Below, piece after piece: positions 24,132-32,069 of a stretch of 36,751 bases of DNA. Position numbers and translations under genes: made by a program. Source of the stretch: SURF-32 sp964648365 (lineage in GTDB: Bacteria; Planctomycetota; Phycisphaerae; UBA1845); NCBI GenBank assembly GCA_964648365.1, contig CAZYLK010000046.1, positions 1-36,751 of the forward strand, written 5' to 3'. The number at the start of each line of letters is the position of its first letter. Position 1 is the stretch's first letter. Below the pieces are notes generated by a model, which saw only the letters and a program-made list of their open reading frames with translations, was not told the DNA's origin and made no database searches.

Positions 24132-24701
24132 TCACTTCTCCTCATACACGAAATTGTTGTCCGCTTCGCCGAGCTTCGGCGCCTTCAAGTCCTTGTCGGA
24201 CAGGATGGGTTCGACGTCGAGCGGCCACTGGATGGCCAGGTCAGGGTCATTCCAGATGATGCTTCGCTCGGTCTCTTTGTCCCACTCGCCGGTGACCTGG
24301 TAGAAGACGTCGGCCGCATCCGACAGCACCATGAAACCGTGGGCGAAGCCCTCCGGCACGTACAACATGCGGCGGTTCTCCTCCGAGAGCACCTCGCCGA
24401 CGTAGGTGCCGTACCACGGAGACCCCTTGCGGATGTCCACCGCGACGTCGAAGATTTCGCCCTTCATGGCCCAGACCAGCTTGCCCTGCGGGTGCGGGTT
24501 CATCTGGTAATGCAGGCCGCGGAGCACGCCCTTGGCGGTCGAGTGGCTGTAGTTGCCCTGCACGAAGCGCTGCGGAATGCCGCCCGCTTCGAACTGCGAC
24601 CGCTTGTACGTCTCCATGAAGAAACCGCGCCCATCCGGAAACGCCCTGGCCTCGACCAGGATCACGTCCGGAATCTCCATCCGCTTGAACTCAAAGGGCA
24701 T
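24132..24701 (-). CDS. rfbC: dTDP-4-dehydrorhamnose 3,5-epimerase-like protein
   Basis: 189 residues, near the family's usual 180-185. The start is ATG 24701 behind GGAG (spacer 6 nt); the frame extends to 24806 through repeat DNA. It shows the RmlC cupin features DGRGFFMETY, the catalytic-histidine segment VLRGLHYQ, GKLVWAMKGEIFDVAVDIR, VPEGFAHGF and FYQVTGEWD. The reaction is epimerisation at C3 and C5 of the dTDP-6-deoxy-4-keto sugar. The gene lies between the GT2 gene (170-nt gap, filled with 7-nt repeats) and the SDR epimerase. RfbD and the rfbA-like gene in the same window support a dTDP-rhamnose pathway, though rfbB is absent. Confidence 0.88.
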   Translation of the reverse strand: MPFEFKRMEIPDVILVEARAFPDGRGFFMETYKRSQFEAGGIPQRFVQGNYSHSTAKGVLRGLHYQMNPHPQGKLVWAMKGEIFDVAVDIRKGSPWYGTYVGEVLSEENRRMLYVPEGFAHGFMVLSDAADVFYQVTGEWDKETERSIIWNDPDLAIQWPLDVEPILSDKDLKAPKLGEADNNFVYEEK

Positions 24702-24716
24702 CAGAAGCTCCTTTTG

Positions 24717-24751
24717 GAATGTCGAATGACGAATGTCGAATGTCGAATGAC
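24717..24751 (+). repeat. Five perfect 7-nt units (GAATGTC/GAATGAC) upstream of rfbC
   Basis: Units are GAATGTC, GAATGAC, GAATGTC, GAATGTC and GAATGAC. They lie inverted relative to the block at 24839-24871 in the same gap, so the transcript between GT2 and rfbC can fold into a large stem. The edge lies about 15 nt from the rfbC start, next to its ribosome binding site. Confidence 0.75.
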
Positions 24752-24838
24752 AGAGGCGCGAGCGACGCCGCTGACCGCGCCGTGACTTTCGCCCACGAAT
24801 AATCAACCGCCATCAGTCAAGGCGTCCGCGCCTTTCCG

Positions 24839-24871
24839 CATTCGTTATTCGCCATTCGACATTCGCCATTC
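24839..24871 (-). repeat. Tandem 7-nt micro-repeat (GAATGNC type) directly behind the GT2 gene
   Basis: Plus-strand units are CATTCGT, TATTCGC, CATTCGA, CATTCGC and CATTC. It abuts the GT2 stop codon. It matches the block at 22931-22963 except at a few unit-end positions. Confidence 0.75.
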
Positions 24872-25648
24872 TCAGGCCATCGCCGGCTTGCCGCCGCCGA
24901 CGTCGGCGTCGACCGGCATGAAGATCGGGTGCTTCCAGATCTTCCAGCGATGCATCGAATACTGGAGGAGCGTCACCAGCGTCAAGATGGCGTAGCGTGA
25001 CGCCCTCGGAATGCTGATGCTGCTCATCTCGTCAAAGTAGCGGACCGGCACCGGCAGATCGCCCATCTTGAAGCCGAAATGAACGGTCTGGATGAGGAAC
25101 TGCGAATCGAAGACGAAGTCCTCGCTGTTGCGCTCGAACGGAATCGTCTCCAGCACCTTCCGCGTGTACGCGCGATAGCCGCTGTGCATCTCGCCCATGT
25201 TCTGGGCCAGCCACATGTTCTCGATCAGCGTCAGGCCGCGGTTGGCCAGGTATTTGATCAGCGGCATGCCGCCGTCCAGCGCCTCGCGCCGGGTGCGGAT
25301 GCGGTTGCCCAGCAGCACGTCGCAGATGCCGTTCCGCATGATGTCCACCGACGCCGGAATGACGCGGGCGTCATACTGGTAGTCCGGGTGGAGCATAATG
25401 ACGTAGTCCGCCCCGCGATCGAGCGCAGCGCGATAACACGTCTTCTGGTTGCCGCCGTAGCCGCGGTTCTTCTGGTGACGAATCACGGTGATGCCGAGTT
25501 TCTCGGCCACCTCGCACGTCTTGTCCTTGCTGCAGTCGTCAACCAGGATCACCTCGTCGGCCGCGCCTTCGGGGATGTCCCGAAAGATCCGCTCGACGGT
25601 TCGCTCGGCGTTATAGGCCGGCATGACCACAATCGTCTTCTCACCCAT
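24872..25648 (-). CDS. Family 2 glycosyltransferase (DPM1/polyprenyl-sugar-type)
   Basis: 258 residues from ATG 25648 (GGAG with a 7-nt spacer). The GT-A start TIVVMPAYNAERTVERIF is followed by ILVDDCSKDKT, NRGYGGNQKTCYRAAL and the nucleotide/metal-binding stretch IMLHPDYQYD (the DxD site as HPDYQYD). The acceptor half has GNRIRTRREAL, MGEMHSGYRAY and FVFDSQFLIQ. It most resembles dolichyl/undecaprenyl-phosphate mannosyl- or glucosyltransferase-like GT2 enzymes. No membrane helices are clear. It probably builds a lipid-linked sugar or adds one to a surface glycan. A GCGGACCGCGGTA element at 25665-25679 precedes it. Confidence 0.85.
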   Translation of the reverse strand: MGEKTIVVMPAYNAERTVERIFRDIPEGAADEVILVDDCSKDKTCEVAEKLGITVIRHQKNRGYGGNQKTCYRAALDRGADYVIMLHPDYQYDARVIPASVDIMRNGICDVLLGNRIRTRREALDGGMPLIKYLANRGLTLIENMWLAQNMGEMHSGYRAYTRKVLETIPFERNSEDFVFDSQFLIQTVHFGFKMGDLPVPVRYFDEMSSISIPRASRYAILTLVTLLQYSMHRWKIWKHPIFMPVDADVGGGKPAMA

Positions 25649-25970
25649 CCGTTCGCTCCTTTCCAATACCGCGGTCCGCATGTGACGGCTGCATCGCCGC
25701 GAAACGCGGCCTGCCGCCCACTCGGACCTTGCACGACCCCGCCCGACACTCCGTCGGGCGCGGGGATCTCGTGCAGCGCTCGTTCAGTTCGTCTGAAGTC
25801 AAGTCAAGCTCCCGCCGCCCGGCGCTACGGCGACGTACCAATTATTCGTTTGCCGCTCGGCTGCTTTCAATCGGGTATCCGTTGATCGGACGGCCGCGGC
25901 CGCACCGTTTTAGCGTGGGGCAGATTAGCCACCGCCGCTGCGGGCTTCCGCTCCGTGCACCCGGGGCCGC
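25649..25970. other. 322-nt gap between the rfbA-like and GT2 genes
   Basis: No gene was found. It contains a hairpin at 25741-25759 (GCCCGAC-ACTCC-GTCGGGC, 7-bp stem; flanking CCCC/GGGG can extend it) and the GT2 leader. There is no T-tract, so the hairpin is not clearly a terminator. Confidence 0.5.
25665..25679 (-). promoter_or_regulatory. Possible shared upstream element of the GT2 gene
   Basis: The plus strand reads AATACCGCGGTCCGC, 13 of 15 identical to the site at 17383-17397 before rfbD, with its near edge 17 nt from the ATG. CGGACCGCGG also occurs at 24018-24027 upstream of the SDR epimerase. Chance in GC-rich DNA is not excluded. Confidence 0.25.
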
Positions 25971-26711
25971 TCAGGTCGATAGCGGCAGGTTCGCCCCACC
26001 CGCCGCGACGCGGTTGCAACTCTCCAGGTAGAAGTCGATGTTCTCTCCCGCATCGGCCCACCACCCGTCGACGCAGTCGAAGGCCATTTTGCCCTGCTGG
26101 ATGTAGTGGTTGTTCACGTCCGTGATTTCGAGTTCGCCGCGCGCGGACGGCTTCAGCTTCGTCACGATGTCGAAGACGAAGTAATCGTAGAAGTAAATGC
26201 CGATGACGGCCTTGTTGCTTTTGGGATTCTTGGGCTTTTCGACGATATTGACCACTTTGTCGCCATCGATTTCCGCCACGCCGTAAGCCTGCGGATTCTT
26301 CACCTCGGCCAGGAGAATCCGGGCGCCGAACGGATACTCGCGAAAGGCCGAAACGCTGTGCTCGATGGTGTACTGGAGGATGTTGTCCCCCAGGATCAGG
26401 CAAATCGGACCGTGGTCGGCGAAGTCCTTGGCCAGGCCCAGCGCCTCGGCGATGCCGCCGGCGCCTTCCTGGTAGGTGTACTGCAGCAGCTTGAGCCCGA
26501 ACTCCTTGCCGTTGCCGAGGAGCCGCAGGAACTCGCCCGAGTTATTGCCCCCCGTCACCAGCAAAACCTCATCGATCCCCGCCTTCACCAGGCACTCGAT
26601 GGGGTAGTAGATCATCGGTTTGTCATAGACTGGCAGAAGGTGCTTGTTGGTCACCTTGGTCAGCGGATGGAGGCGGGTCCCCGTCCCGCCGGCCAGAATT
26701 ACACCCTTCAT
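25971..26711 (-). CDS. Sugar-phosphate nucleotidyltransferase, RfbA-like (short form)
   Basis: 246 residues from ATG 26711, about 45 shorter than typical RmlA, lacking the C-terminal allosteric helices. It begins with the pyrophosphorylase motif VILAGGTGTRLHPLTKVTNK, then HLLPVYDKPMIYYPI and LLVTGGNNSGEF. Sugar-binding strands read LILGDNILQ, AYGVAEID, NIVEKPKNPKS and GELEITDVNNHYIQ. It should join glucose-1-phosphate to dTTP or UTP. The short form may be a thymidylyl- or uridylyltransferase. It is first of the sugar genes on the minus strand, with an AT-rich promoter candidate upstream (26745-26775). The exact nucleotide is not certain. Confidence 0.85.
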   Translation of the reverse strand: MKGVILAGGTGTRLHPLTKVTNKHLLPVYDKPMIYYPIECLVKAGIDEVLLVTGGNNSGEFLRLLGNGKEFGLKLLQYTYQEGAGGIAEALGLAKDFADHGPICLILGDNILQYTIEHSVSAFREYPFGARILLAEVKNPQAYGVAEIDGDKVVNIVEKPKNPKSNKAVIGIYFYDYFVFDIVTKLKPSARGELEITDVNNHYIQQGKMAFDCVDGWWADAGENIDFYLESCNRVAAGGANLPLST

Positions 26712-26744
26712 CTCAATCGCCTTCCTGGTCGCCGGAATCTTCCG

Positions 26745-26775
26745 ATAATAACGACCTTGACAGCATGGAATACAA
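26745..26775 (-). promoter_or_regulatory. Weak promoter candidate for the rfbA-like gene
   Basis: Reading the minus strand, TTGTAT (26770-26775) is followed after 18-19 nt by TTATTA/TATTAT (26745-26751). It is the only AT-rich patch in this gap. The spacer is slightly long. Confidence 0.3.
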
Positions 26776-26993
26776 GGAAACGCTCCCCGTCGGCGCAAAC
26801 CTCGGGCGCCTGCTTCCCCTCCTTTTCATCCCCCCGGCTGAAAAGTGGCCGCATCCTAACGTCCGTGTTTGCAACACACAACCCGGCGCAGCGGCCTCTC
26901 GTCTATCGGCGGCCGGCGAGGCGGGAAGTAGCCCGCGGCGGGACGCTGCGCCGCCGCCCCGCGGCGTCGAGGGTCGGCCCGAGGCAGCAGCCG

Positions 26994-27614
26994 TCAGGCG
27001 GGCAGCTCGTCCGAGCGGGCGACGGTAACGCCGGCGGCCCGCATTTCGTCCAAGGCGGCCCGCTCGTCGCCTTCCGCCAGCTCAACCGCGCGACAGCCGT
27101 CGAGCGCAATGACGGTCTCGAAACCCAGTCTGCGGGCGTCCAGAGCGGTGAACTTCACGCAGTAGTCGGTCGCCAGACCCACCAGCACCACGCGCCCGAC
27201 GCCCGCGTCCTTGAGATAGTCGGCCAGGCCCGTGCCCTTGAGGTGGCCGTTGTCGAAGAACCCGCTGTAGCTGTCGATGTTCGGATCGGTGCCTTTCTTG
27301 AACACGCACGTCAGCGCTGCCAGATCGAGGTCGGGGTGAAAGGCGGCTCCGTCGCTGCCCTGTACGCAGTGGTCCGGCCAAAGAATCTGATCCAGCCCGC
27401 CCAGCCGGATCACGTCCCCGGGTTTGCGGCCGGGATGGCGGCTGGCGAAGCTGGCGTGGTCGGCCGGGTGCCAGTCCTGCGTGGCGACGACGAGCGGATA
27501 ACGCGGCATGAGCCGGTTCGCGACCGGGACGACGGCGTCTCCGTCCGGGACGGCGAGCGGCCCGCCCGGCATGAAGTCGTTCTGGAGGTCCACGAGAATG
27601 AGGGCGGTCTTCAT
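26994..27614 (-). CDS. pncA: Nicotinamidase (PncA, isochorismatase-like)
   Basis: 206 residues from ATG 27614; the frame is open to 27701 but the fold starts at MKTALILVDLQNDF, with GGGAG 8 nt upstream. Catalytic residues match PncA: D9 (VDLQNDF), K107 (FKKGTDPNID) and C152 (LATDYCVKF). The metal site is D47, H49 and H53 (DWHPADH). The enzyme converts nicotinamide to nicotinic acid and ammonia for NAD salvage, in the cytosol. No other NAD gene is nearby. It is the most secure annotation in this part of the window. Confidence 0.92.
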   Translation of the reverse strand: MKTALILVDLQNDFMPGGPLAVPDGDAVVPVANRLMPRYPLVVATQDWHPADHASFASRHPGRKPGDVIRLGGLDQILWPDHCVQGSDGAAFHPDLDLAALTCVFKKGTDPNIDSYSGFFDNGHLKGTGLADYLKDAGVGRVVLVGLATDYCVKFTALDARRLGFETVIALDGCRAVELAEGDERAALDEMRAAGVTVARSDELPA

Positions 27615-27720
27615 GGCGGCGGCTCCCGGCACGAATGGGGCAGTCACAGGACGACCGACGGCGGCTTCCGGTCGTTCGCCGATCCCGGCAGACTCTGACA
27701 TCGGGTTGAGGACGTCAAGT

Positions 27721-27738
27721 CGCGCCGGGGAGGGCGCG
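27721..27738 (-). terminator. Small GC hairpin behind the small membrane protein
   Basis: CGCGCC-GGGGAG-GGCGCG, a 6-bp stem, lies 23 nt after the stop codon at 27762. No T-tract follows. A larger hairpin with the same GGGGAG loop lies at 36696-36725. Confidence 0.3.
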
Positions 27739-27761
27739 GCATCCCCCGGTCGGCACAGGTT

Positions 27762-28016
27762 CTATGGCAGGTGCAACCGAACGAGCCAGAGCAGCAGGAT
27801 CAGCAGTCCCACGATCTGGAGCAGGTCGAACGCGAACCGCCGGAAGCGGATGCGAAGCAGGTGGACCAGGAAATAGCGACGGGCGAGCGGCGCCCACCAC
27901 TCGCGCTGCTCGTAGGCCTGCCACCGCCAGATGAACGTGATCAGTCGCAACGACAGGTGGACGCCGACGACGACCATCAGCATGAATCGGTAGAAATCGA
28001 AGAGGTCGAAGCGCAT
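27762..28016 (-). CDS. Small membrane protein of unknown function
   Basis: 84 residues. Two hydrophobic helices lie at about 8-30 (FYRFMLMVVVGVHLSLRLIT) and about 64-82 (DLLQIVGLLILLLWLVRL). Between them is a basic loop (LARRYFLVHLLRIRFRR), so the loop is probably cytoplasmic. The ATG at 28016 gives a clean short product. It sits between pncA (27614) and the protease terminator. Because it has realistic helices and loop charge it is judged a real gene. No family is recognised. Confidence 0.5.
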   Translation of the reverse strand: MRFDLFDFYRFMLMVVVGVHLSLRLITFIWRWQAYEQREWWAPLARRYFLVHLLRIRFRRFAFDLLQIVGLLILLLWLVRLHLP

Positions 28017-28078
28017 GAGGCATGCCGCCGGTCGCGCGGGGTGTCGTCGCCGGGCACTGGCAACGACACCGATGCAAG

Positions 28079-28113
28079 AAAAAAGGCGCGGTCGCCAGGC
28101 AGACGACCGCGCC
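28079..28113 (-). terminator. Intrinsic terminator of the subtilisin-like protease gene
   Basis: On the minus strand, GGCGCGGTCG pairs perfectly with CGACCGCGCC (10 bp, 28085-28094 with 28104-28113) around a 9-nt loop, followed by six T residues (28079-28084). It lies 26 nt after the protease stop codon. This is a textbook Rho-independent terminator. Confidence 0.88.
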
Positions 28114-28139
28114 CACGAAACGTCAAGCTGCGTGGCCGC

Positions 28140-31100
28140 TTAGCGGAAGCGACGGCGGATGAGCATCAGCCCGAACAGCGTCATCGTCAACGGCACGATG
28201 CCCAGCGCGCAGGTTGTCGCGCTGCCGCCGCCACCCTCTGAGCCGCCGATGTTCGCGTTCGGCTGTATGACGTCGGGATCCTGCGGCTCGACCCGAAGCA
28301 CGCGCGAGGCCTGATAAGCGCCGTTCGCTTCGCTGGAGGGAACCGTCGTGGTCACCGCCGCCGAGATCGGATAGGTCACGGCGTTCAGCGACGTGTTCCG
28401 GTACGTGTGGAGCACGCTGATGCTGTTGGCCACGGTTCCGTCGCCGAGATCCCATCGGACCGAGACCAGGCTGCCCGGCAGCGTGTCCGCATCAATAGAG
28501 AGTTCGACATCGAGCGGGGCCTGACCGGCGTCGACGTCCTGATCGCTGCCGCCCGGTCGCCGCACGCGGATTTCCACGTCGCCCTCGGTCGGGCCGCCGG
28601 TGCCGCCGTCCCCGGCGGGTTCGACGATGATGTCGACGGCCTGCGATCCGACGCGGTCTTCCGTGTCGCGGAAGGTGAGCCGGGCCCGGTACGTCGTGGT
28701 CTGCCCGGCAGGCGTGGTGTACGTATGCTGCGTCGTCGTCTGAAGCGTATCAATGACGCCGTCGTCCTCGTAGTCCCAGCCGCTGCAGCGGACCGCGTCG
28801 TCCTGCGAGAAGGGCGAGGCGCACGGGATGAGCGGGCTGTCGGCCACGGCGCCGCCGTCGTTGTCGCATTCATCCGGGATCAGGTCGAAGTTCTCGTCAT
28901 CGCTGAAGCCGTTGAAGATGTCGAAAGCGTCCTCGGTGCCGTTTCCATTGCAGTCGTAGCAGCAGTACTGAACGATCGGGTCGTCCGTGACGGCGTTGCC
29001 CTTCAGGGTCACCGTCAGCGGCGACTTGCCGGTCAGCGGCGTCACGTCGATGGTTACGCGCGGCGGTGAACCTGTGTCACCTCCGCCGCCGCCACCGCCG
29101 CCACCGCCACCGCCGCCGCCTCCGCCGCTGCCGCCAATGACGAACTCAGACTCGCCCTGTCGAACGACCGTGCCGTTGGAGAGGATGTACACGCCCCAGG
29201 AGTACCGGCCGGCAGCGTTGCGGGCGTAAAGCCCGAAGGCTTTTCCGCCTTCCGAGAGGAAGGTCCGACGCGTCGCGTCCGTCCAGTGGATGATGCGTAC
29301 GTTGTCCGGTACTTCGCCGAGCAGTTCGTCCGGCACGTCTTCACAGCCGAACTGGCCTTCGTCGACGCCGTTGTTACGGTTGACGTAGCACTTTCCATCC
29401 TCGGGCACGAAGCCGAACGTCACGCCGAATCCCGGATTGGTGCTCTCGACCATCAGGAACTCGAGGTTTTCCACGTTCGCGGTCCACGAGATCGTGTTGT
29501 TCTGCGTGTTGACCGCCACGTTGCCGGGCGCCATGGGCCAGGTGAGCCCGTTGTTGTCGTTCGACTGCGCCGCGGCCGTGACGGCGGCGCCCGCGTTGAT
29601 GCGACCGTAGCCGTACTTGTTGCTGAAGCTGGTCACCGGGTGATAGTCGGCGTCGTCCTCGGCGATCGGATCGGACGTGTGCTCGAGGATCACGCGGACC
29701 TGTGTGGCCGTCAGCTCGCGGTTGGCAGACAGGCACAGCGCCGCCACGCCGGCGGCGACGGGGCAGGCCGCCGACGTGCCGCTGAACGTGCCCGTATACT
29801 TGCCGTCTATGTCGAGGTCAGGAAAACCCAACTCGTCCTGCCCGCCGATGTTGTAACCGTCTTCGGGATAATTGAACTCGTCGGTGTTGTCGACCGTCGC
29901 CATGCCGGGCAGAAAGTCATCGCCGCTGGGCGCGAGGATGTCGAGCGCCGCGCCGTAGTTGCTGTAGGACGCGTACACGTCGTCGGCGTTGCTCGCACCG
30001 ACGGAGATGACGGCGGCCAGCGAGGAGAACTCCACGTCGCCATCGGTCGTGTTTTCGATCGCGTCGTTGCCGGAGGCGAAGAGAATGACCATGCCGCGTG
30101 CCGGGTTGCCGCCCGGACCGTCCAGATCGCGCCCTTCCAGAAACGTCTGTTCGATGCTGAAGGCAAAGCTGCTGCGGGGGAAACCGTCCACGTAGCCCCA
30201 ACTGTTGATGTGGACGTCCACTTCCTGCTGCAGAGCGAAGTCAAAGGCTCGCCGGTCGTCCTCAGCGCTGGTCGTCCGGCTCAGACCTCCCGTGGCCGTG
30301 AACTGCGCGAGCGGCGCAACGCCGCGGACACCGACGTTGTTAGGCCGGGCGACGGCCAGCCCCATCACCGCGGTGCCATGACGGTCATTGAAGGACTTCG
30401 GCCGCGGATCGGTGAACCCGGCATCAGACGACGACAACGACGCGTCATAACCCGATCCGATGTAGTTCTCGCGCAGATCCTCGTGGCGATAGTCGCAGGC
30501 ATCGTCGTACATGCCGATCAGGATGTCGGTACCGAGCGTAATCTCCCACGCCGCCTCGATGTTGATGTCGGCGCCGGCCGTGCCGCTCTGGCCGAACAGG
30601 TCGGGCTGCCCGGTGTTTTGCAGATGCCACTGGTAGATGAAGAACGGATCCTCGGCGGAGACCTGATACAGCCGCTTGACGCCGACGACGTCGGCTTCCG
30701 CAATGTGAACCCGGGGATCGAAATGCATCATGCCCGCCAAGGCGATCTCATCGAGTCCCTCGTTGGATTCCAGGACGTACATCCCGCCCCAACCGGGAAT
30801 CACGCGGAGTTCCGTCACGCCGTAGTCGGCGTAGAACGCGGCCCGGGTCGCGGCGTCTGTGCCGTCGACGAATCGCACAATAATGCGACCGTTCGTGATG
30901 ACGGGCATCTCCCAGCCCTGCCGCCGCCAGACGGGACGGATCGCTTCCACGTTCGGCACCTGGAGCAGCGCGTTGCGGCGCTTGTCACCCGTGTCGGCGA
31001 CGGTGATGATCCGCCACCGGCTCTCGGGCGACGAGTGCGGCATAAGCTGCATCCGACCCGAGCCGTCCCTCGACAGGCGCTCGTGAACACCCTCGGCCTG

Positions 31101-31277
31101 CTGCGCATCCTGAAGCAGAACGCCGAACTCCGTCGTCGAACGCTCGATCGGGTACACCCTGCCGCTGCGGGAATAGCGCACCCCGTCGTTAGCTGTGGCG
31201 ACCCCCGCCAGAACCATTCCCAATGCAGCAGCCGCCGCGCTCCATCGTCGGGACCAACCTCCCCATTCACGTGTCAT
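28140..31277 (-). CDS. Secreted subtilisin-like serine protease (S8) with PKD domains and C-terminal anchor
   Basis: 1045 residues from ATG 31277; the frame to 31475 lacks coding character. A signal peptide ends near residue 29. A prodomain (about 120-200, RIIVRFVDGTDAATRA) resembles the fervidolysin type. The S8 triad is D258 (IGMYDDACDY), H300 (NDRHGTAVMG) and S502 (SGTSAACPVAAG), with oxyanion N404 (FASGND). A beta domain follows (580-712), then a run of 16 Gly (718-733). The first PKD-like domain (about 740-890) is interrupted by a calcium-loop block DCNGNGTEDAFD...DENFDLIPDECD. A second PKD-like domain lies at 900-1000. The C-terminus (TTCALGIVPLTMTLFGLMLI, then RRRFR) is a sorting or anchor tail. 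It ends at an intrinsic terminator. It probably acts outside the cell on proteins. Confidence 0.9.
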   Translation of the reverse strand: MTREWGGWSRRWSAAAAALGMVLAGVATANDGVRYSRSGRVYPIERSTTEFGVLLQDAQQAEGVHERLSRDGSGRMQLMPHSSPESRWRIITVADTGDKRRNALLQVPNVEAIRPVWRRQGWEMPVITNGRIIVRFVDGTDAATRAAFYADYGVTELRVIPGWGGMYVLESNEGLDEIALAGMMHFDPRVHIAEADVVGVKRLYQVSAEDPFFIYQWHLQNTGQPDLFGQSGTAGADINIEAAWEITLGTDILIGMYDDACDYRHEDLRENYIGSGYDASLSSSDAGFTDPRPKSFNDRHGTAVMGLAVARPNNVGVRGVAPLAQFTATGGLSRTTSAEDDRRAFDFALQQEVDVHINSWGYVDGFPRSSFAFSIEQTFLEGRDLDGPGGNPARGMVILFASGNDAIENTTDGDVEFSSLAAVISVGASNADDVYASYSNYGAALDILAPSGDDFLPGMATVDNTDEFNYPEDGYNIGGQDELGFPDLDIDGKYTGTFSGTSAACPVAAGVAALCLSANRELTATQVRVILEHTSDPIAEDDADYHPVTSFSNKYGYGRINAGAAVTAAAQSNDNNGLTWPMAPGNVAVNTQNNTISWTANVENLEFLMVESTNPGFGVTFGFVPEDGKCYVNRNNGVDEGQFGCEDVPDELLGEVPDNVRIIHWTDATRRTFLSEGGKAFGLYARNAAGRYSWGVYILSNGTVVRQGESEFVIGGSGGGGGGGGGGGGGGGGDTGSPPRVTIDVTPLTGKSPLTVTLKGNAVTDDPIVQYCCYDCNGNGTEDAFDIFNGFSDDENFDLIPDECDNDGGAVADSPLIPCASPFSQDDAVRCSGWDYEDDGVIDTLQTTTQHTYTTPAGQTTTYRARLTFRDTEDRVGSQAVDIIVEPAGDGGTGGPTEGDVEIRVRRPGGSDQDVDAGQAPLDVELSIDADTLPGSLVSVRWDLGDGTVANSISVLHTYRNTSLNAVTYPISAAVTTTVPSSEANGAYQASRVLRVEPQDPDVIQPNANIGGSEGGGGSATTCALGIVPLTMTLFGLMLIRRRFR

Positions 31278-31302
31278 ACGCAATTGCCTCTCAAAAGACT
31301 CA

Positions 31303-31316
31303 GGGACAGCCGTCCC
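31303..31316. repeat. Short palindrome in the protease leader
   Basis: GGGAC-AGCC-GTCCC, a 5-bp stem, lies 26 nt upstream of the protease ATG. It could affect the leader RNA or be one copy of a dispersed repeat. Weak evidence. Confidence 0.25.
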
Positions 31317-31529
31317 CGACGAAGCGCAGGTTCCCTGCTTTCGGTCGTATCGCGGCACCGGGGCCGCAAGGCCGCGGCCGCCTGACGCTGGGTGTCGCGC
31401 CCGCGCATATCGCCGAGCCGCGGAGCACCCTCGAACGGGCCGCGGTTCCCCATTCACCGGCAATCTTTCCGGCAACCAACTGACCTGTCAAGCCATTGTC
31501 AGGACTGGTATTGGGATCGAAACCACCGG

Positions 31530-32069
31530 CTACCCGGCAAGCTCGTCCACGCCGATCGCCAGGTCGGACGCCGCCTGCCGCCACGCCCGCCACGCCTGGG
31601 GATCGAACAGCACCCAGGTTACGACCTCAGGAAGCGCCTGTTTCGCGAGCCACTGCGACACGAACTCAAGCGATACGCTGGCCGCGGCATCGAGCGGATA
31701 CCCGAAGACGCCGCAACTGATCGCCGGGAACGCGACGGATCGACAGCCGTTCGCCGCAGCCAGATCGAGCGAGGCACGGTAGCAGGACGCCAGCAGGTCG
31801 GCCTCCCCCCGGCCGCCGCCCTCCCACACCGGACCAACCGTGTGGATGACGTGGCGGGCCGGGAGCCGGTACCCCCGCGTGATCCGCGCCTGCCCGGTGG
31901 GACAGCCGCCCAACAACCGGCACTCGGCTACCAGTTCCGGCCCCGCGGCGCGGTGGATCGCGCCGTCCACGCCGCCGCCGCCCAGAAGCGATGAGTTGGC
32001 CGCGTTGACGATCGCATCGCCGTCGAAGCGGGTGATGTCGCCGCGAGTCAGTTGGATCCTATTTCCCAT
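31530..32069 (-). CDS. Macro-domain protein, O-acetyl-ADP-ribose deacetylase-like
   Basis: 179 residues. It starts GDITRFDGDAIVNAANSSLL, then GGGGVDGAIHRAAGPELVAE and CPTGQARITRGYRLPARHVI, then AFPAISCGVFGYPL. These are the ADP-ribose-binding loops of the MacroD/YmdB group (NAANSSLLGGGGVDGAIH and ISCGVFGYP). It should hydrolyse O-acetyl-ADP-ribose or remove mono-ADP-ribose from acidic residues. The ATG at 32069 overlaps the preceding kinase-like gene by 11 nt, so it is the last gene of a M16-kinase-macro operon. The real substrate here is unknown. Confidence 0.9.
   Translation of the reverse strand: MGNRIQLTRGDITRFDGDAIVNAANSSLLGGGGVDGAIHRAAGPELVAECRLLGGCPTGQARITRGYRLPARHVIHTVGPVWEGGGRGEADLLASCYRASLDLAAANGCRSVAFPAISCGVFGYPLDAAASVSLEFVSQWLAKQALPEVVTWVLFDPQAWRAWRQAASDLAIGVDELAG

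Noticed and set aside
24717..24871. 7-nt repeat blocks as a possible CRISPR array
   Set aside because: The units are only 7 nt and contiguous, with no spacers or cas genes.
17538..26850. TGAAAAGTGG shared near 17540 and 26840, possible IS end
   Set aside because: Only about 10 bases match, with no matching element body or target duplication in either place.
26106..27698. Plus-strand open frame of 530 codons
   Set aside because: It lies over the rfbA-like and pncA genes, both with intact catalytic motifs on the minus strand.
29080..29136. GGN-rich tract as a possible regulatory repeat
   Set aside because: It encodes the Gly run linking domains of the S8 protease, a common coding low-complexity linker.
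29286..31385. Plus-strand open frame of 699 codons
   Set aside because: It is antisense to the S8 protease, whose triad and domains are intact on the other strand.
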